From Micromonospora halophytica (GTDB lineage: Bacteria > Actinomycetota > Actinomycetes > Mycobacteriales > Micromonosporaceae), in the NCBI RefSeq assembly GCF_900090245.1, contig NZ_FMDN01000022.1, positions 1 through 64,000 of the forward strand: a stretch of DNA of 64,000 bases, in the 5' to 3' direction. Both the position numbers and the translations under genes were made by a program. Position 1 is the first letter of the stretch. Every line of letters begins with the position of its first letter. The notes under the pieces are model-generated. The model searched no databases and was not told the DNA's origin. It worked only from the letters and a program-made list of their open reading frames with translations. Below, in pieces: positions 1 to 7,528 of the stretch.

Positions 1-177
1 TATTCGGTATTAGCCCCGGTTTCCCGGGGTTATCCCAAAGCCTAGGGCAGGTTGCTCACGTGTTACTCACCCGTTCGCCGCTCGAGTACCCCGAAGGGCC
101 TTTCCGCTCGACTTGCATGTGTTAAGCACGCCGCCAGCGTTCGTCCTGAGCCAGGATCAAACTCTCCAACAAAAACT
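1..177 (-). rRNA. rrs: 16S ribosomal RNA, 5' end (partial)
   Basis: The reverse complement carries the universal 16S 5' sequence: AGAGTTTGATCCTGGCTC, then the GACGAACGCTGGCGGCGTGC block and the start of the V1-V2 region typical of actinomycetes. The gene runs off the left edge, so only about the first 175 nt are present. The mature 5' end near 175-177 is inferred from family alignments, not from a visible processing signal. Confidence 0.97.
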
Positions 178-404
178 GTTGAAAACATGTCCTGACAACA
201 AAAGTGTTGCCAAAGGAATCCCAACCAACAACCCTCCCGAAGAAGGATCACCAGTCCGGGGTATAAATCAAATTGGCACTGGCTTATCAAGCACCCTGTT
301 GAGTTCTCAAAGAACAACCACACACCGCCCAGAAACCCCGCAACCACGGAGCCCCCGACCCGGGGCATTTCATCCCACCACCCGCCGCTCTCGCGCCGGG
401 CACT
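178..404 (-). promoter_or_regulatory. rrn 5' leader with boxA-like antitermination element
   Basis: This transcribed leader of the rRNA operon lies between the proximal promoter and mature 16S. On the minus strand, positions 297-319 read GTTCTTTGAGAACTCAACAG, the sequence found in actinobacterial rrn leaders as the boxA/antitermination and processing region. The sequence nearer 16S is AT-richer than the rest of the window, with short self-complementary pieces that probably take part in RNase III processing. No protein gene is supported here. Confidence 0.75.
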
Positions 405-410
405 TTTACT

Positions 411-439
411 ACGTTACCCGCTGATATCCGCCGTGTCAA
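411..439 (-). promoter_or_regulatory. rrn promoter, proximal
   Basis: On the minus strand a perfect -35 TTGACA (434-439) is followed after 17 bp by TAACGT (411-416), so transcription should start near 404. This is the better of two strong vegetative-type promoters ahead of the 16S gene. Confidence 0.85.
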
Positions 440-749
440 ACCGCTCTGTCGCGATCCACACCACTTCCACCACAATTCCGGGCACCACAATTCGACCGGC
501 TCTCACCGCCCATCTCGTGGATTCTCGACAGGACGGCCGGTCGAGGTTTCCCACGAACCCGCCCGCTTCCCTGCCGACGTGGAACCATACCCGGTCGGCT
601 CCGCCCCACCAAATCCGCCCTGCGGCGAATCCGGGGCACCGCCCGGCCCGAACTCCGAAAGACACAACCTCCGAAGCCCGAAGTCCCGTCCCGCGCCCGG
701 CCTCCCAGGTCTTTCGCCCTGTTTAGTCCGTTCCGCGCTGGCAGAGAAA

Positions 750-779
750 AAGTTACGCCCCCGGCGAGTTGATCGTCAA
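750..779 (-). promoter_or_regulatory. rrn promoter, distal
   Basis: On the minus strand TTGACG (774-779) is followed after 18 bp by TAACTT (750-755). It lies about 340 bp upstream of the proximal promoter and 40 bp beyond the tyrS stop codon. The 440-749 stretch between the two promoters holds no credible gene; it is transcribed leader if the distal promoter is used. Confidence 0.75.
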
Positions 780-819
780 ATCCGCCGGGGGCGTCCCACG
801 TCACACTCTCGTCGTACGG

Positions 820-2109
820 CTATCCCCGCAGCTCGACCCCGGCGAAGGACCGCTTGCCGCGGCGCAGGACCAGGTAGCGGCCGTGCAGCAGGTCCTCCGG
901 GGCGACCACCGCGTCGACCTCGGTGACCCGGGTGTTGTTGACGTACGCGCCACCCTCGGCGATCACCCGGCGCGCCTCCTTCATGCTCGGCACCAGGCCC
1001 GACTCCTTGAGCAGCCCGGCCACGTCCGGCAGCTCGTCGAGATGGACCAGGCCGGCCTCGGTCAGCGCGGCCCGCAGGGTCTCCGGCGTCAACTCCTCCA
1101 GCGACCCGCGGCCGAACAGCGCCTGGCTCGCGGCGACCGCCTGGGCCATCTCCCGCTCACCGTGCACGAGGGTGGTCAGCTCCTCGGCGAGCGCCCGCTG
1201 GGCGGCTCGGGCCGCCGGCCGCTCGGCCGCCTCCTTCTCCAGCGCCTCGAGTTCCTCACGGGACCGGAAGCTGAAGTACCGCAGGTAGCGGGTGACGTCC
1301 CGGTCGTCGGCGTTGACCCAGAACTGATAGAAGGCGTACGGGCTGGTCATCTCGGGGTCGAGCCAGACGGCCCCGCCCTCGGTCTTGCCGAACTTCGTGC
1401 CGTCGGAGCGGGTCACCAGCGGGGTGGTGAACGCCTGCACCGGCCCCGCGCCGCGCCGGCGCACGTAGTCGACCCCGGCGGTGATGTTGCCCCACTGGTC
1501 GGAGCCGCCGTACTGGAGCTGGCAGCCGTGCCGGCGGTGCAACTCGAAGAAGTCGTTGGCCTGGAGCAGTTGGTAGCTGAACTCGGTGAAGCTGATGCCG
1601 GTCTCCAGCCGGGCCTTGACCACCTCGCGGGCCAGCATCTTGTTCACCGGGAAGTGCTTGCCGACGTCGCGGAGGAACTCGACCACCGACATCTCGCCGG
1701 TCCAGTCCAGGTTGTTGACCAGTTGCGCCGCGTTCTCACCGGTGTACGACACGAAGGGCGCGAGCTGGTCACGGATGCGCTGCACCCAGCCCGCGACGAC
1801 CTCCGGCGGGTTGAGGGTGCGCTCGGCGCTCTCCTTCGGGTCGCCGATCTGCCCCGTCGCGCCGCCGACCAGCAGCAGCGGCCGGTGCCCGGCGAGCTGG
1901 AGCCGACGGGCGGTGGTGACCTGCATGAGGTGGCCGACGTGCAGGCTGGGCGCGGTCGGATCGAAGCCCACGTAGAAGGTGGCGCTCCCCCCGTCGAGCA
2001 GGTCGCGCAGCTCGTCGAGGCCGGTCGAGTCCTGGATCAGGCCTCGCCACCGCAGGTCTTCGATGAGGGAGTCCCGCCCGTGCGGGAGGTTGCTGTCGGT
2101 CACGGTCAC
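820..2109 (-). CDS. tyrS: tyrosyl-tRNA synthetase
   Basis: A class I aminoacyl-tRNA synthetase charging tRNA-Tyr in the cytoplasm. The 429-residue product has normal bacterial TyrRS length. It shows the HIGH-type signature HVGH in the N-terminal Rossmann fold, the tyrosine-site segment around YGGSDQWGN, the KMSKS counterpart KFGKT, and a C-terminal S4-like RNA-binding domain (VNNTRV region onward). The GTG start at 2109 is favoured because GGGGGAG lies 5 nt upstream; a second GTG two codons in is possible. The gene lies immediately upstream of the rrn promoters on the same strand. No T-box leader was seen. Confidence 0.97.
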   Translation of the reverse strand: MTVTDSNLPHGRDSLIEDLRWRGLIQDSTGLDELRDLLDGGSATFYVGFDPTAPSLHVGHLMQVTTARRLQLAGHRPLLLVGGATGQIGDPKESAERTLNPPEVVAGWVQRIRDQLAPFVSYTGENAAQLVNNLDWTGEMSVVEFLRDVGKHFPVNKMLAREVVKARLETGISFTEFSYQLLQANDFFELHRRHGCQLQYGGSDQWGNITAGVDYVRRRGAGPVQAFTTPLVTRSDGTKFGKTEGGAVWLDPEMTSPYAFYQFWVNADDRDVTRYLRYFSFRSREELEALEKEAAERPAARAAQRALAEELTTLVHGEREMAQAVAASQALFGRGSLEELTPETLRAALTEAGLVHLDELPDVAGLLKESGLVPSMKEARRVIAEGGAYVNNTRVTEVDAVVAPEDLLHGRYLVLRRGKRSFAGVELRG

Positions 2110-2204
2110 CGATTCTCCCCCATGCCGGGCACCGGGCCGTACCGGGTTTGCCCGACCCGCCCGCCGACTAGGCTGCGCCTGGCCGAGGCGAGGAGGGACG
2201 GGTC

Positions 2205-2594
2205 GTGGAGATGCCGGACATGACGGGTGGCCTGGTCGGGCTGCTCGGGCTGAAGTTCGACGAGATCGGCGCCGACCGGGTGGTGATCCGCTGGCAGGTA
2301 CGCCCCGAACTGCACCAGCCGTTCGGCATCCAGCACGGCGGGGTGTACTGCGCGGTGGTGGAGACGGCCGCCAGCGTCGGCGGGTCGATCTGGCTCGGTG
2401 GACGCGGCACCGTGGTCGGCGTGTCGAACCAGACGGACTTCCTCCGGGCGGTGCGCGACGGCGAGCTCACCGCGGTCGGCACACCGGTGCACCGGGGGCG
2501 CAGCCAGCAGCTCTGGCAGGTGGAGATCACCGACGCCGACGGGCGGTTGGTCTCCCGCGGCCAGGTGCGGTTGCAGAACCTCGCCCACCCCTGA
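2205..2594 (+). CDS. PaaI-family hotdog thioesterase
   Basis: A 129-residue single-hotdog protein, normal for PaaI-type acyl-CoA thioesterases. The diagnostic central helix segment is present as QHGGVYCAVVETAAS (about residues 46-60), where H-G-G and the following Glu form the acyl-CoA hydrolysis site. The GTG start at 2205 is chosen because AGGAGGG ends 7 nt upstream; ATG 2211 is too far from it. The substrate cannot be told from sequence. The gene is transcribed away from tyrS and stands alone. The 180 bp after it hold no obvious feature. Confidence 0.85.
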   Translation: MEMPDMTGGLVGLLGLKFDEIGADRVVIRWQVRPELHQPFGIQHGGVYCAVVETAASVGGSIWLGGRGTVVGVSNQTDFLRAVRDGELTAVGTPVHRGRSQQLWQVEITDADGRLVSRGQVRLQNLAHP

Positions 2595-2773
2595 GCCGGG
2601 CAGGCCGGCCCCTGGTCGACCCGGCGCAGGTCGGACCGCCCGGTCCGGCACCGGTGCGGACGCGCCGGCGGCAGGCCGCTCGATGGACGGGCACCGCCTG
2701 TCCTGTTCGCCGGAAAAGGTACTGCTGACGCCGATATCGTCGCGTCGATGAGACCGGCCGCCCCGTACCCGAC

Positions 2774-4000
2774 GTGAGAAAGCTCCTCGCCGCCACGCTC
2801 GGCGTGCTCTCGGCCATCGGGGGCTTCGTCGACATCGGCGACCTGGTGGCGGCGAGCCAGGCCGGAGCGCGGTTCGGCATGGGGCACGCCTGGGTGCTGG
2901 TCCTCGGGGTGGTCGGCATCTGCGCGTACGCCGACATGGCCGGCCGGATCGCGGCGGTGAGCGGCCGGGCGGTGTTCGACCTGGTCCGGGAGCGGCTCGG
3001 GCCACGGGTGGCGCTGCTCAACCTGGTCGCCTCCTACCTGGTCACCGTGCTCACCCTGGCGGCCGAGCTGGGTGGCGTCGCGTTGGCGCTGCAACTGGCG
3101 TCGCGGGTCAGCTACCTGCTCTGGGTGCCGGTGGCGGCGTTCGCGGTGTGGCTGGTGCTGTGGCGGATGCGGTTCCAGCTGATGGAGCGGGTCTTCGGGT
3201 TGACCGGCCTGGCTCTGGTGATCTTCGCGGTGGCGCTGTTCTGGCTGCCGACCGACTGGCCGGAGCTGGCTCGCGGGGCGCTGCACCCGCAGGCGTACGG
3301 GCAGGGGTGGGGGGCGTACTGGTTCGTGGCGGTGGCGCTGTTCGCCTCCACCGTCAGCCCGTACGAGGTGTTCTTCTTCTCCTCCGGCGGGGTGGAGGAG
3401 AACTGGACCGCCGCGGACCTCGCCGACGCCCGGACGAGCGTCCTGGTCGGGTTCCCCGTCGGCGGCTTCCTCGCGCTGTCGCTGGTGGCCACCGCGACGG
3501 TGGTCCTCCACCCGCACGGCGCCTCGCTGTCGAGCCTCGACGAGGTGGCCCTGCCGGTGGTCCTCGCGTTCGGCGGGGTGGGCCTGGCGATCGCCGCGCT
3601 GGCGTTCTTCGCGGTGACCTTCGGCGCCGCGCTGGAGACCGGGCTCTCCGCCGCGTACGCAGCCGCGCAGTATTTCGGCTGGCAGTGGGGCAAGCGGGTC
3701 AGTCCCCGGGAGGCGGCCCGGTTCCACAGCGTGCTGCTGGTCAGCGTCCTGCTCGGGGTGCTGGTGCTGGCCACCACCGTCGACCCGGTCCGGCTCACCG
3801 AGTACATGCTGATCGTCAGCGCGGTGGCGCTGCCGTTGACGTACCTGCCGATCCTGATCGTGGCGAACGACCGTACGTACCTGGGCGACCGGGTCAACGG
3901 GCGGATGTCCAACCTGCTCGGGGCGGTCTTCCTGGTGGTGATCGTGGCGGCGTCGGTGGCCGCGATCCCGCTGGCGGTGTCGACGGGGATGGGGCGATGA
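2774..4000 (+). CDS. NRAMP-like transporter with altered metal-site motifs
   Basis: A 408-residue polytopic membrane protein with about 11 hydrophobic segments and the NRAMP layout. The TM1 motif, normally DPGN in Mn/Fe transporters, reads DIGD (about residues 20-23). The TM6 motif, normally MPH or APH, reads SPY (about residues 197-199). These are metal-binding positions in known NRAMP structures, so the substrate is probably not classical Mn2+/Fe2+ uptake; Mg2+, another ion or a non-metal solute are open. The GTG start has only a weak ribosome site. The stop overlaps the next ATG as ATGA, giving a three-gene operon with two PRC-barrel-like proteins. Confidence 0.75.
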   Translation: MRKLLAATLGVLSAIGGFVDIGDLVAASQAGARFGMGHAWVLVLGVVGICAYADMAGRIAAVSGRAVFDLVRERLGPRVALLNLVASYLVTVLTLAAELGGVALALQLASRVSYLLWVPVAAFAVWLVLWRMRFQLMERVFGLTGLALVIFAVALFWLPTDWPELARGALHPQAYGQGWGAYWFVAVALFASTVSPYEVFFFSSGGVEENWTAADLADARTSVLVGFPVGGFLALSLVATATVVLHPHGASLSSLDEVALPVVLAFGGVGLAIAALAFFAVTFGAALETGLSAAYAAAQYFGWQWGKRVSPREAARFHSVLLVSVLLGVLVLATTVDPVRLTEYMLIVSAVALPLTYLPILIVANDRTYLGDRVNGRMSNLLGAVFLVVIVAASVAAIPLAVSTGMGR

Positions 4001-4377
4001 GGGTCCAGCTCGGCCGGCAACTGCTCGACCGGCAGATCGTCGACTCCGCCGGGCGGCTGGTCGGCAAGGTCGACGACGTCGAGTTCGCCGTCGACTCCGA
4101 CGGCTACCCGTACGTGGCGTACCTGCTCAGCGGGCAGGGGGCGCTCGGGCAGCGGATCGGCGGGCGGATCGGCCGGCTGCTGGTGGCGGTCGCCGACCGG
4201 TTCACCGAGAACCCGCCGACGCCGCCGGTACGCATCCCGATCGGCCTGGTCAGCCGGATGGACAGCGCGGTGTGGCTGCGCTGCCGGGGCGAGGAGCTGC
4301 CGCGTCCGCCGGTGGAGGCGTGGCTGCGCCGGCACCTGATCGACCGGATCCCGGGGGCCGACCGTGCGAGCGGGTGA
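3997..4377 (+). CDS. PRC-barrel-like protein
   Basis: A 126-residue soluble protein starting at the ATG that overlaps the transporter stop. Its first half (LGRQLLDRQIVDSAGRLVGK, followed by a VDDVEFAVDSDG-type turn) fits a PRC-barrel, a small beta barrel found in regulators of membrane or RNA complexes. The C-terminal half is basic and unassigned. Tight coupling to the transporter suggests a cytoplasmic accessory or regulatory role, which is inference. Confidence 0.6.
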   Translation: MRVQLGRQLLDRQIVDSAGRLVGKVDDVEFAVDSDGYPYVAYLLSGQGALGQRIGGRIGRLLVAVADRFTENPPTPPVRIPIGLVSRMDSAVWLRCRGEELPRPPVEAWLRRHLIDRIPGADRASG

Positions 4378-4675
4378 GCTGCTCGGCCGCACGGCGTACG
4401 ACCTGCACGGGCGGCGGCTCGGCCGGGTGGTGGACGTGGTGGTGCGGGGCGGCTTGCCGCACGGGCGGCTGCGGTTGACCGACGTGATCGTCACTGGCCA
4501 CTGGTGGGGCCGCCTGGTGGGGCGGCTGATCGGGGCGGAGCGCCACCCGTCCGGGCCGTGGGCGATCCGGCTGGTGGCCCGGGCGTTGAGCCGCAGCACC
4601 CGTCAGCTCCCCGCCGACCAGGTGCAGCTCCTGCCGCCGGTGCCCGACTTCCCGTTCGGCCGGCCGGACGGGTGA
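4364..4675 (+). CDS. second PRC-barrel-like protein
   Basis: A 103-residue protein whose GTG start lies 14 bp inside the preceding gene, so the two are translationally coupled. The opening segment GELLGRTAYDLHGRRLGRVV repeats the PRC-barrel pattern of its neighbour (locate, invert, link), suggesting duplication or a heterodimer. A Trp-Trp-Gly segment follows at about residues 46-48. Its role with the NRAMP-like transporter is inferred from the operon only. Confidence 0.55.
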   Translation: MRAGELLGRTAYDLHGRRLGRVVDVVVRGGLPHGRLRLTDVIVTGHWWGRLVGRLIGAERHPSGPWAIRLVARALSRSTRQLPADQVQLLPPVPDFPFGRPDG

Positions 4676-4752
4676 GCCCGTGCCGGGTCAAGGCCGGAAG
4701 GGTGAGCCCGGGCCGGGTCAAGGCCGTACGGGTGGGCCCGGGCCAGGGCCGG
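4671..4752. repeat. 30-bp direct repeat, 2.7 copies
   Basis: Three exact-period copies begin at 4671, 4701 and 4731 with core GGTGAGCCCGGGCCGGGTCA; the third is truncated and diverged. The array starts at the stop codon of the second PRC-barrel gene and fills most of the gap to the convergent CorC-type gene. No function is evident. Confidence 0.85.
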
Positions 4753-4783
4753 ACCGCGCGGCACCCGGCGGGGGGCGCTGCGG

Positions 4784-6106
4784 TCAGCCGCGGGCCTCGT
4801 CGAGGATCGGCTCACCCTCGGCGGCCTCCTCGACGGCGGCGACGCGGCGCAGCCGTACCTGGCTGATGGCCCGCTGGTCGATGGCGGCCACCTCGATCTC
4901 CCACCCGTCCACGGTGACGTTCTCCCCCGCCACGGTGGGGATGTGCCCGAGGCAGCTCAGCAGCATCCCGGCGACCGTGGTGTAGTCGCCGGCCGGACGG
5001 CCGGGCACCTCGACGCCGACGTCGGGCAGGTCGTGCACGGGGAAGGTGCCGGGCAGCAGCAGCGCCCCGTCGGCCTCGGTACGGACCGCGCGCACGTCCC
5101 GGTCGGCCTCGTCGTAGATCTCGCCGACGATCTCCTCCAGGATGTCCTCCAGGGTGACGATCCCGTCGACGGCGCCGCGCTCGTCCACCACCAGGGCGAT
5201 GTGCTGGCGTTCGGCCTTGAACTGTCGCAGCGCGTCCACCACCGGCAGCGAGTCGGGCAGCAGCATGGGCGGGCGGGCGATCTCGTCGACCGGGCGGTCG
5301 TCGGGCACGCCGACCAGGTCGCGCAGGTGGATGATCCCGGCCGTGTCGTCCAGGCCGTTGTGGCGTACCACCGGGGCCCGGGAGTGGCCGGTGGCGGCCA
5401 GCACCAGCCGGGCGGCCTCTGCGGTGGTGCCGCTGTCGAGCGTGAAGACCTGCAACCGGGGTACGAGCACCGCCTTGAGCTGCCGGTCGGCGATCTCCAC
5501 CGCCCCGGCGATGATGGTCCGCTGTTCCTTGGTGAAGCCGTGGTTGCCGGCGACGATGTCCCGCAGTTCGTCGGGGCCGATCTCCTCGGGTTCGTGCTCC
5601 GGGTTCAGCCCGACCAGCCGTACGACGAGGTCGCTGGCGGCGCCGAGGGCCCGGACGGCGGGACGGGTGACGGTGGCCAGCAGGTCCAGCGGGCGGGCCA
5701 CCAGCAGCGCCCAGCGCTCGGCCGACTGCATGGCGATGCGCTTCGGGGCCAGCTCGCCGAAGACCAGGGTGACGAAGGTCAGCGCGAGGGTGACCACCAC
5801 GATGGCGACCGTCTCGGCGGCGCCGCCGACGAAGCCGAGCAGCGGCACCAGGGGCTTGGCCAGGGAGACCGCGGCGGCGGCCGAGGCCAGGAAGCCGGCC
5901 AGGGTGATGCCGATCTGGATGGTGGCGAGGAACCGGTTCGGGTCCTTGGCGAGCCGGGCCAGCACCCGCCCGGCCCGGCTGGTGCGCTCCAGGCGCTGCA
6001 GCTGGCTGTCCCGCAGCGACACCAGCGCCATCTCGCTGCCCGCGAAGATCGCGTTCAGGATGACCAGGACTCCGACCAGGGCCAGTTGGCTCCAGTAGCT
6101 CTGCAC
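4784..6106 (-). CDS. CorC/HlyC (CNNM-type) membrane protein with CBS pair
   Basis: A 440-residue protein with the hemolysin-C/CorC architecture: an N-terminal DUF21 (CNNM) transmembrane domain with about four membrane segments (residues 1-190, containing FAGSEMALV), a CBS-domain pair (about 205-330), and a C-terminal CorC_HlyC domain (about 345-425). The family is linked to Mg2+ or Co2+ export and resistance, not haemolysis. The GTG start at 6106 has GGAGAG upstream. It is convergent with the NRAMP-like operon, so a shared role in divalent-cation balance is possible but unproven. Confidence 0.88.
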   Translation of the reverse strand: MQSYWSQLALVGVLVILNAIFAGSEMALVSLRDSQLQRLERTSRAGRVLARLAKDPNRFLATIQIGITLAGFLASAAAAVSLAKPLVPLLGFVGGAAETVAIVVVTLALTFVTLVFGELAPKRIAMQSAERWALLVARPLDLLATVTRPAVRALGAASDLVVRLVGLNPEHEPEEIGPDELRDIVAGNHGFTKEQRTIIAGAVEIADRQLKAVLVPRLQVFTLDSGTTAEAARLVLAATGHSRAPVVRHNGLDDTAGIIHLRDLVGVPDDRPVDEIARPPMLLPDSLPVVDALRQFKAERQHIALVVDERGAVDGIVTLEDILEEIVGEIYDEADRDVRAVRTEADGALLLPGTFPVHDLPDVGVEVPGRPAGDYTTVAGMLLSCLGHIPTVAGENVTVDGWEIEVAAIDQRAISQVRLRRVAAVEEAAEGEPILDEARG

Positions 6107-6155
6107 GCCCGGCTCTCTCCCTCACCGCGACCGACGCCGGCGTCGCGGCCGGCGT

Positions 6156-6180
6156 CGCCGGGCGGAGGACCCGCCCGGCG
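6156..6180 (-). terminator. GC hairpin downstream of the 6240 gene
   Basis: A perfect 10-bp inverted repeat (CGCCGGGCGG, loop of 5, complement) lies 60 bp after the stop of the minus-strand acetyltransferase-like gene. There is no T-tract, which is usual for actinomycete terminators. Confidence 0.5.
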
Positions 6181-6239
6181 TAGGCCCCTCTGTGCCCCGC
6201 GGAGGGCCGGGTGAATCCTCCCGGGGTGCGTGGTCCGGC

Positions 6240-6872
6240 TCAGGCCGGCGCGGGCGCGGGGAGGTCGAGCACGTACGTGCCGTCCTCGGGGCGGAAGCCG
6301 AGCCGGTGGTAGTAGGGGGCGACCATGCCGGGCGGGCTGACCACCCGGCGGAAGCCCCGGTCGGTGAAGAGGCTGCTGCGCCGGTAGACGAACTCCCCCG
6401 GGGTGAGGTCCCGGAACCGCGGGGTGACGTAGTCCAGGTCGATCTGGGCGATCCCGCCCGGTTCGGCGTGCGACAGCACCACGCCCACCACCTCGTCGGC
6501 CTTGAGGACCAGGAACGCCGAGCGCTCGGCGGCGTGCGACTCCCACCGGAAGTCCGGGTTGAACCGGCTGATGTCGGCGGAGTGCACCCGCAGGGTGTGC
6601 GCCAGGAACCGGTCGTCGACGCCCACCTCCACCGCCTGGTAGGTCTGCTCGTCGTGCCGGGTGGCCAGCAGCTTCCGCAGGTACCACAGGTTGATCACGG
6701 TGAGCACCACGTTGAGGCCGACCATGGGCCAGACGGCGACGGCGGCGTTGTAGCCGATCAGGATCAGGCAGCCGAGCAGGTTGAGCGCCCGCAGCCGCAG
6801 GATGCGTGTCTGCAGCAGGGACCAGACCAGCAGCGCGGAGCCGGCCCAGCCGACGAGTTCCAGCCAGTTCAC
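6240..6872 (-). CDS. membrane-anchored GNAT-like protein
   Basis: A 210-residue protein starting at GTG 6872 (first residues MNWLELVGWAG). Residues 1-65 form three short membrane helices resembling the YgjV-type inner-membrane module. Residues about 80-205 look like a GNAT acetyltransferase fold, ending in a segment (YYHRLGFRPEDG) typical of the C-terminal GNAT strand and helix. This implies an acyl-CoA-dependent enzyme tethered to the membrane; the substrate is unknown. It sits 10 bp after another GNAT gene on the same strand. Upstream in-frame sequence to 6950 is not protein-like. Confidence 0.6.
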   Translation of the reverse strand: MNWLELVGWAGSALLVWSLLQTRILRLRALNLLGCLILIGYNAAVAVWPMVGLNVVLTVINLWYLRKLLATRHDEQTYQAVEVGVDDRFLAHTLRVHSADISRFNPDFRWESHAAERSAFLVLKADEVVGVVLSHAEPGGIAQIDLDYVTPRFRDLTPGEFVYRRSSLFTDRGFRRVVSPPGMVAPYYHRLGFRPEDGTYVLDLPAPAPA

Positions 6873-6882
6873 CCCCGGGAGA

Positions 6883-7386
6883 CTAGTGGTCGCCCTGCTC
6901 AGCCGCCTCGGCGGGCAGCTCCAGCACCCATTCCTCGACCTCGACGCCACGGCCGTGGGCGAATCCGGCGTCCTCGCCGACCACGACGAAGCCGCACTTG
7001 CGCAGCACCGCCAGGGAGGCGCGGTTGTCCTTGGCGGCGCGGGCGTGCACCGGCCGCTGCGGCAGCTCGCGCAGGAGCGCGGCGAGCGCGGCGGTGGCGT
7101 ACCCCCGGCCCCAGCGCCGCGGGTCGATCCAGTAGCTGACCTCGGTGCGCTCCTGCACCGGGAAGGCGTTCACGTGCCCGACCACCTCGCCGTCGACGAG
7201 CACCGTGCGCGCCACGATGCGCGGGTCGGCGCGGATGCGGGCCCAGTGCGCGTCGAAGGCGGCCCGGTCGGTCGGGTCGGCGGGGCCGAAGGCGGCCATC
7301 CAGGCGGCCTGCGAATCCTGCTCGTAGGCGAAGAGGTGGGGCAGGTCGGCGTCGCGCACCGGGCGCAGTCGCAGGTCGGCGGTCAC
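6883..7386 (-). CDS. GNAT-family N-acetyltransferase (RimJ/RimL-like)
   Basis: A 167-residue protein of normal GNAT length. The acetyl-CoA loop is WGRGYATAAL (R/Q-x-x-G-x-G/A type, about residues 97-106), followed by the Asn-rich NRASLAVLRKCGF segment of ribosomal-protein or small-molecule acetyltransferases. The GTG start at 7386 is chosen because sequence before it is not conserved-looking and no Shine-Dalgarno exists. A -10 element ends 6 nt before the GTG, so the mRNA is probably leaderless. The substrate is unknown. Confidence 0.8.
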   Translation of the reverse strand: MTADLRLRPVRDADLPHLFAYEQDSQAAWMAAFGPADPTDRAAFDAHWARIRADPRIVARTVLVDGEVVGHVNAFPVQERTEVSYWIDPRRWGRGYATAALAALLRELPQRPVHARAAKDNRASLAVLRKCGFVVVGEDAGFAHGRGVEVEEWVLELPAEAAEQGDH

Positions 7387-7392
7387 CGCCGG

Positions 7393-7398
7393 ATGATA
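7393..7398 (-). promoter_or_regulatory. -10 element of leaderless promoter
   Basis: On the minus strand TATCAT lies 6 nt before the GTG start of the GNAT gene, so transcription should begin at or next to the start codon. No ribosome-binding site is present, consistent with leaderless initiation, which is common in actinomycetes. Confidence 0.5.
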
Positions 7399-7419
7399 CG
7401 TACCGGGTGCGACGATTCC

Positions 7420-7433
7420 GGGACCTCCGGCCC
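7420..7433. promoter_or_regulatory. DosR/DevR-like box upstream of ppdK
   Basis: GGGACCTCCGGCCC matches 9 of the 10 fixed positions of the DosR/DevR core (GGGAC, 4 nt, GTCCC). It lies 96 bp before the ppdK ATG. Three similar sites occur upstream of other genes of this island, which raises confidence above that of a lone match. Confidence 0.55.
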
Positions 7434-7528
7434 CCCGCCCGTACCGTCCGGCCCTGCCGGCGGAGGCCCGCGCATTGCTACCAACGAATAAAGAGAATCC
7501 GTGCGGTAGCGGAGTGGAGGCCGGGACC

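Noticed and set aside
769..2223. A 484-codon plus-strand open frame opposite tyrS
   Set aside because: Low-complexity Arg/Gly/Leu/Val-rich translation with no family features; it mirrors the third-position GC of tyrS on the other strand. Similar long antisense frames lie opposite ppdK, the P-type ATPase, argD/argB, pheT and others and were all dropped.
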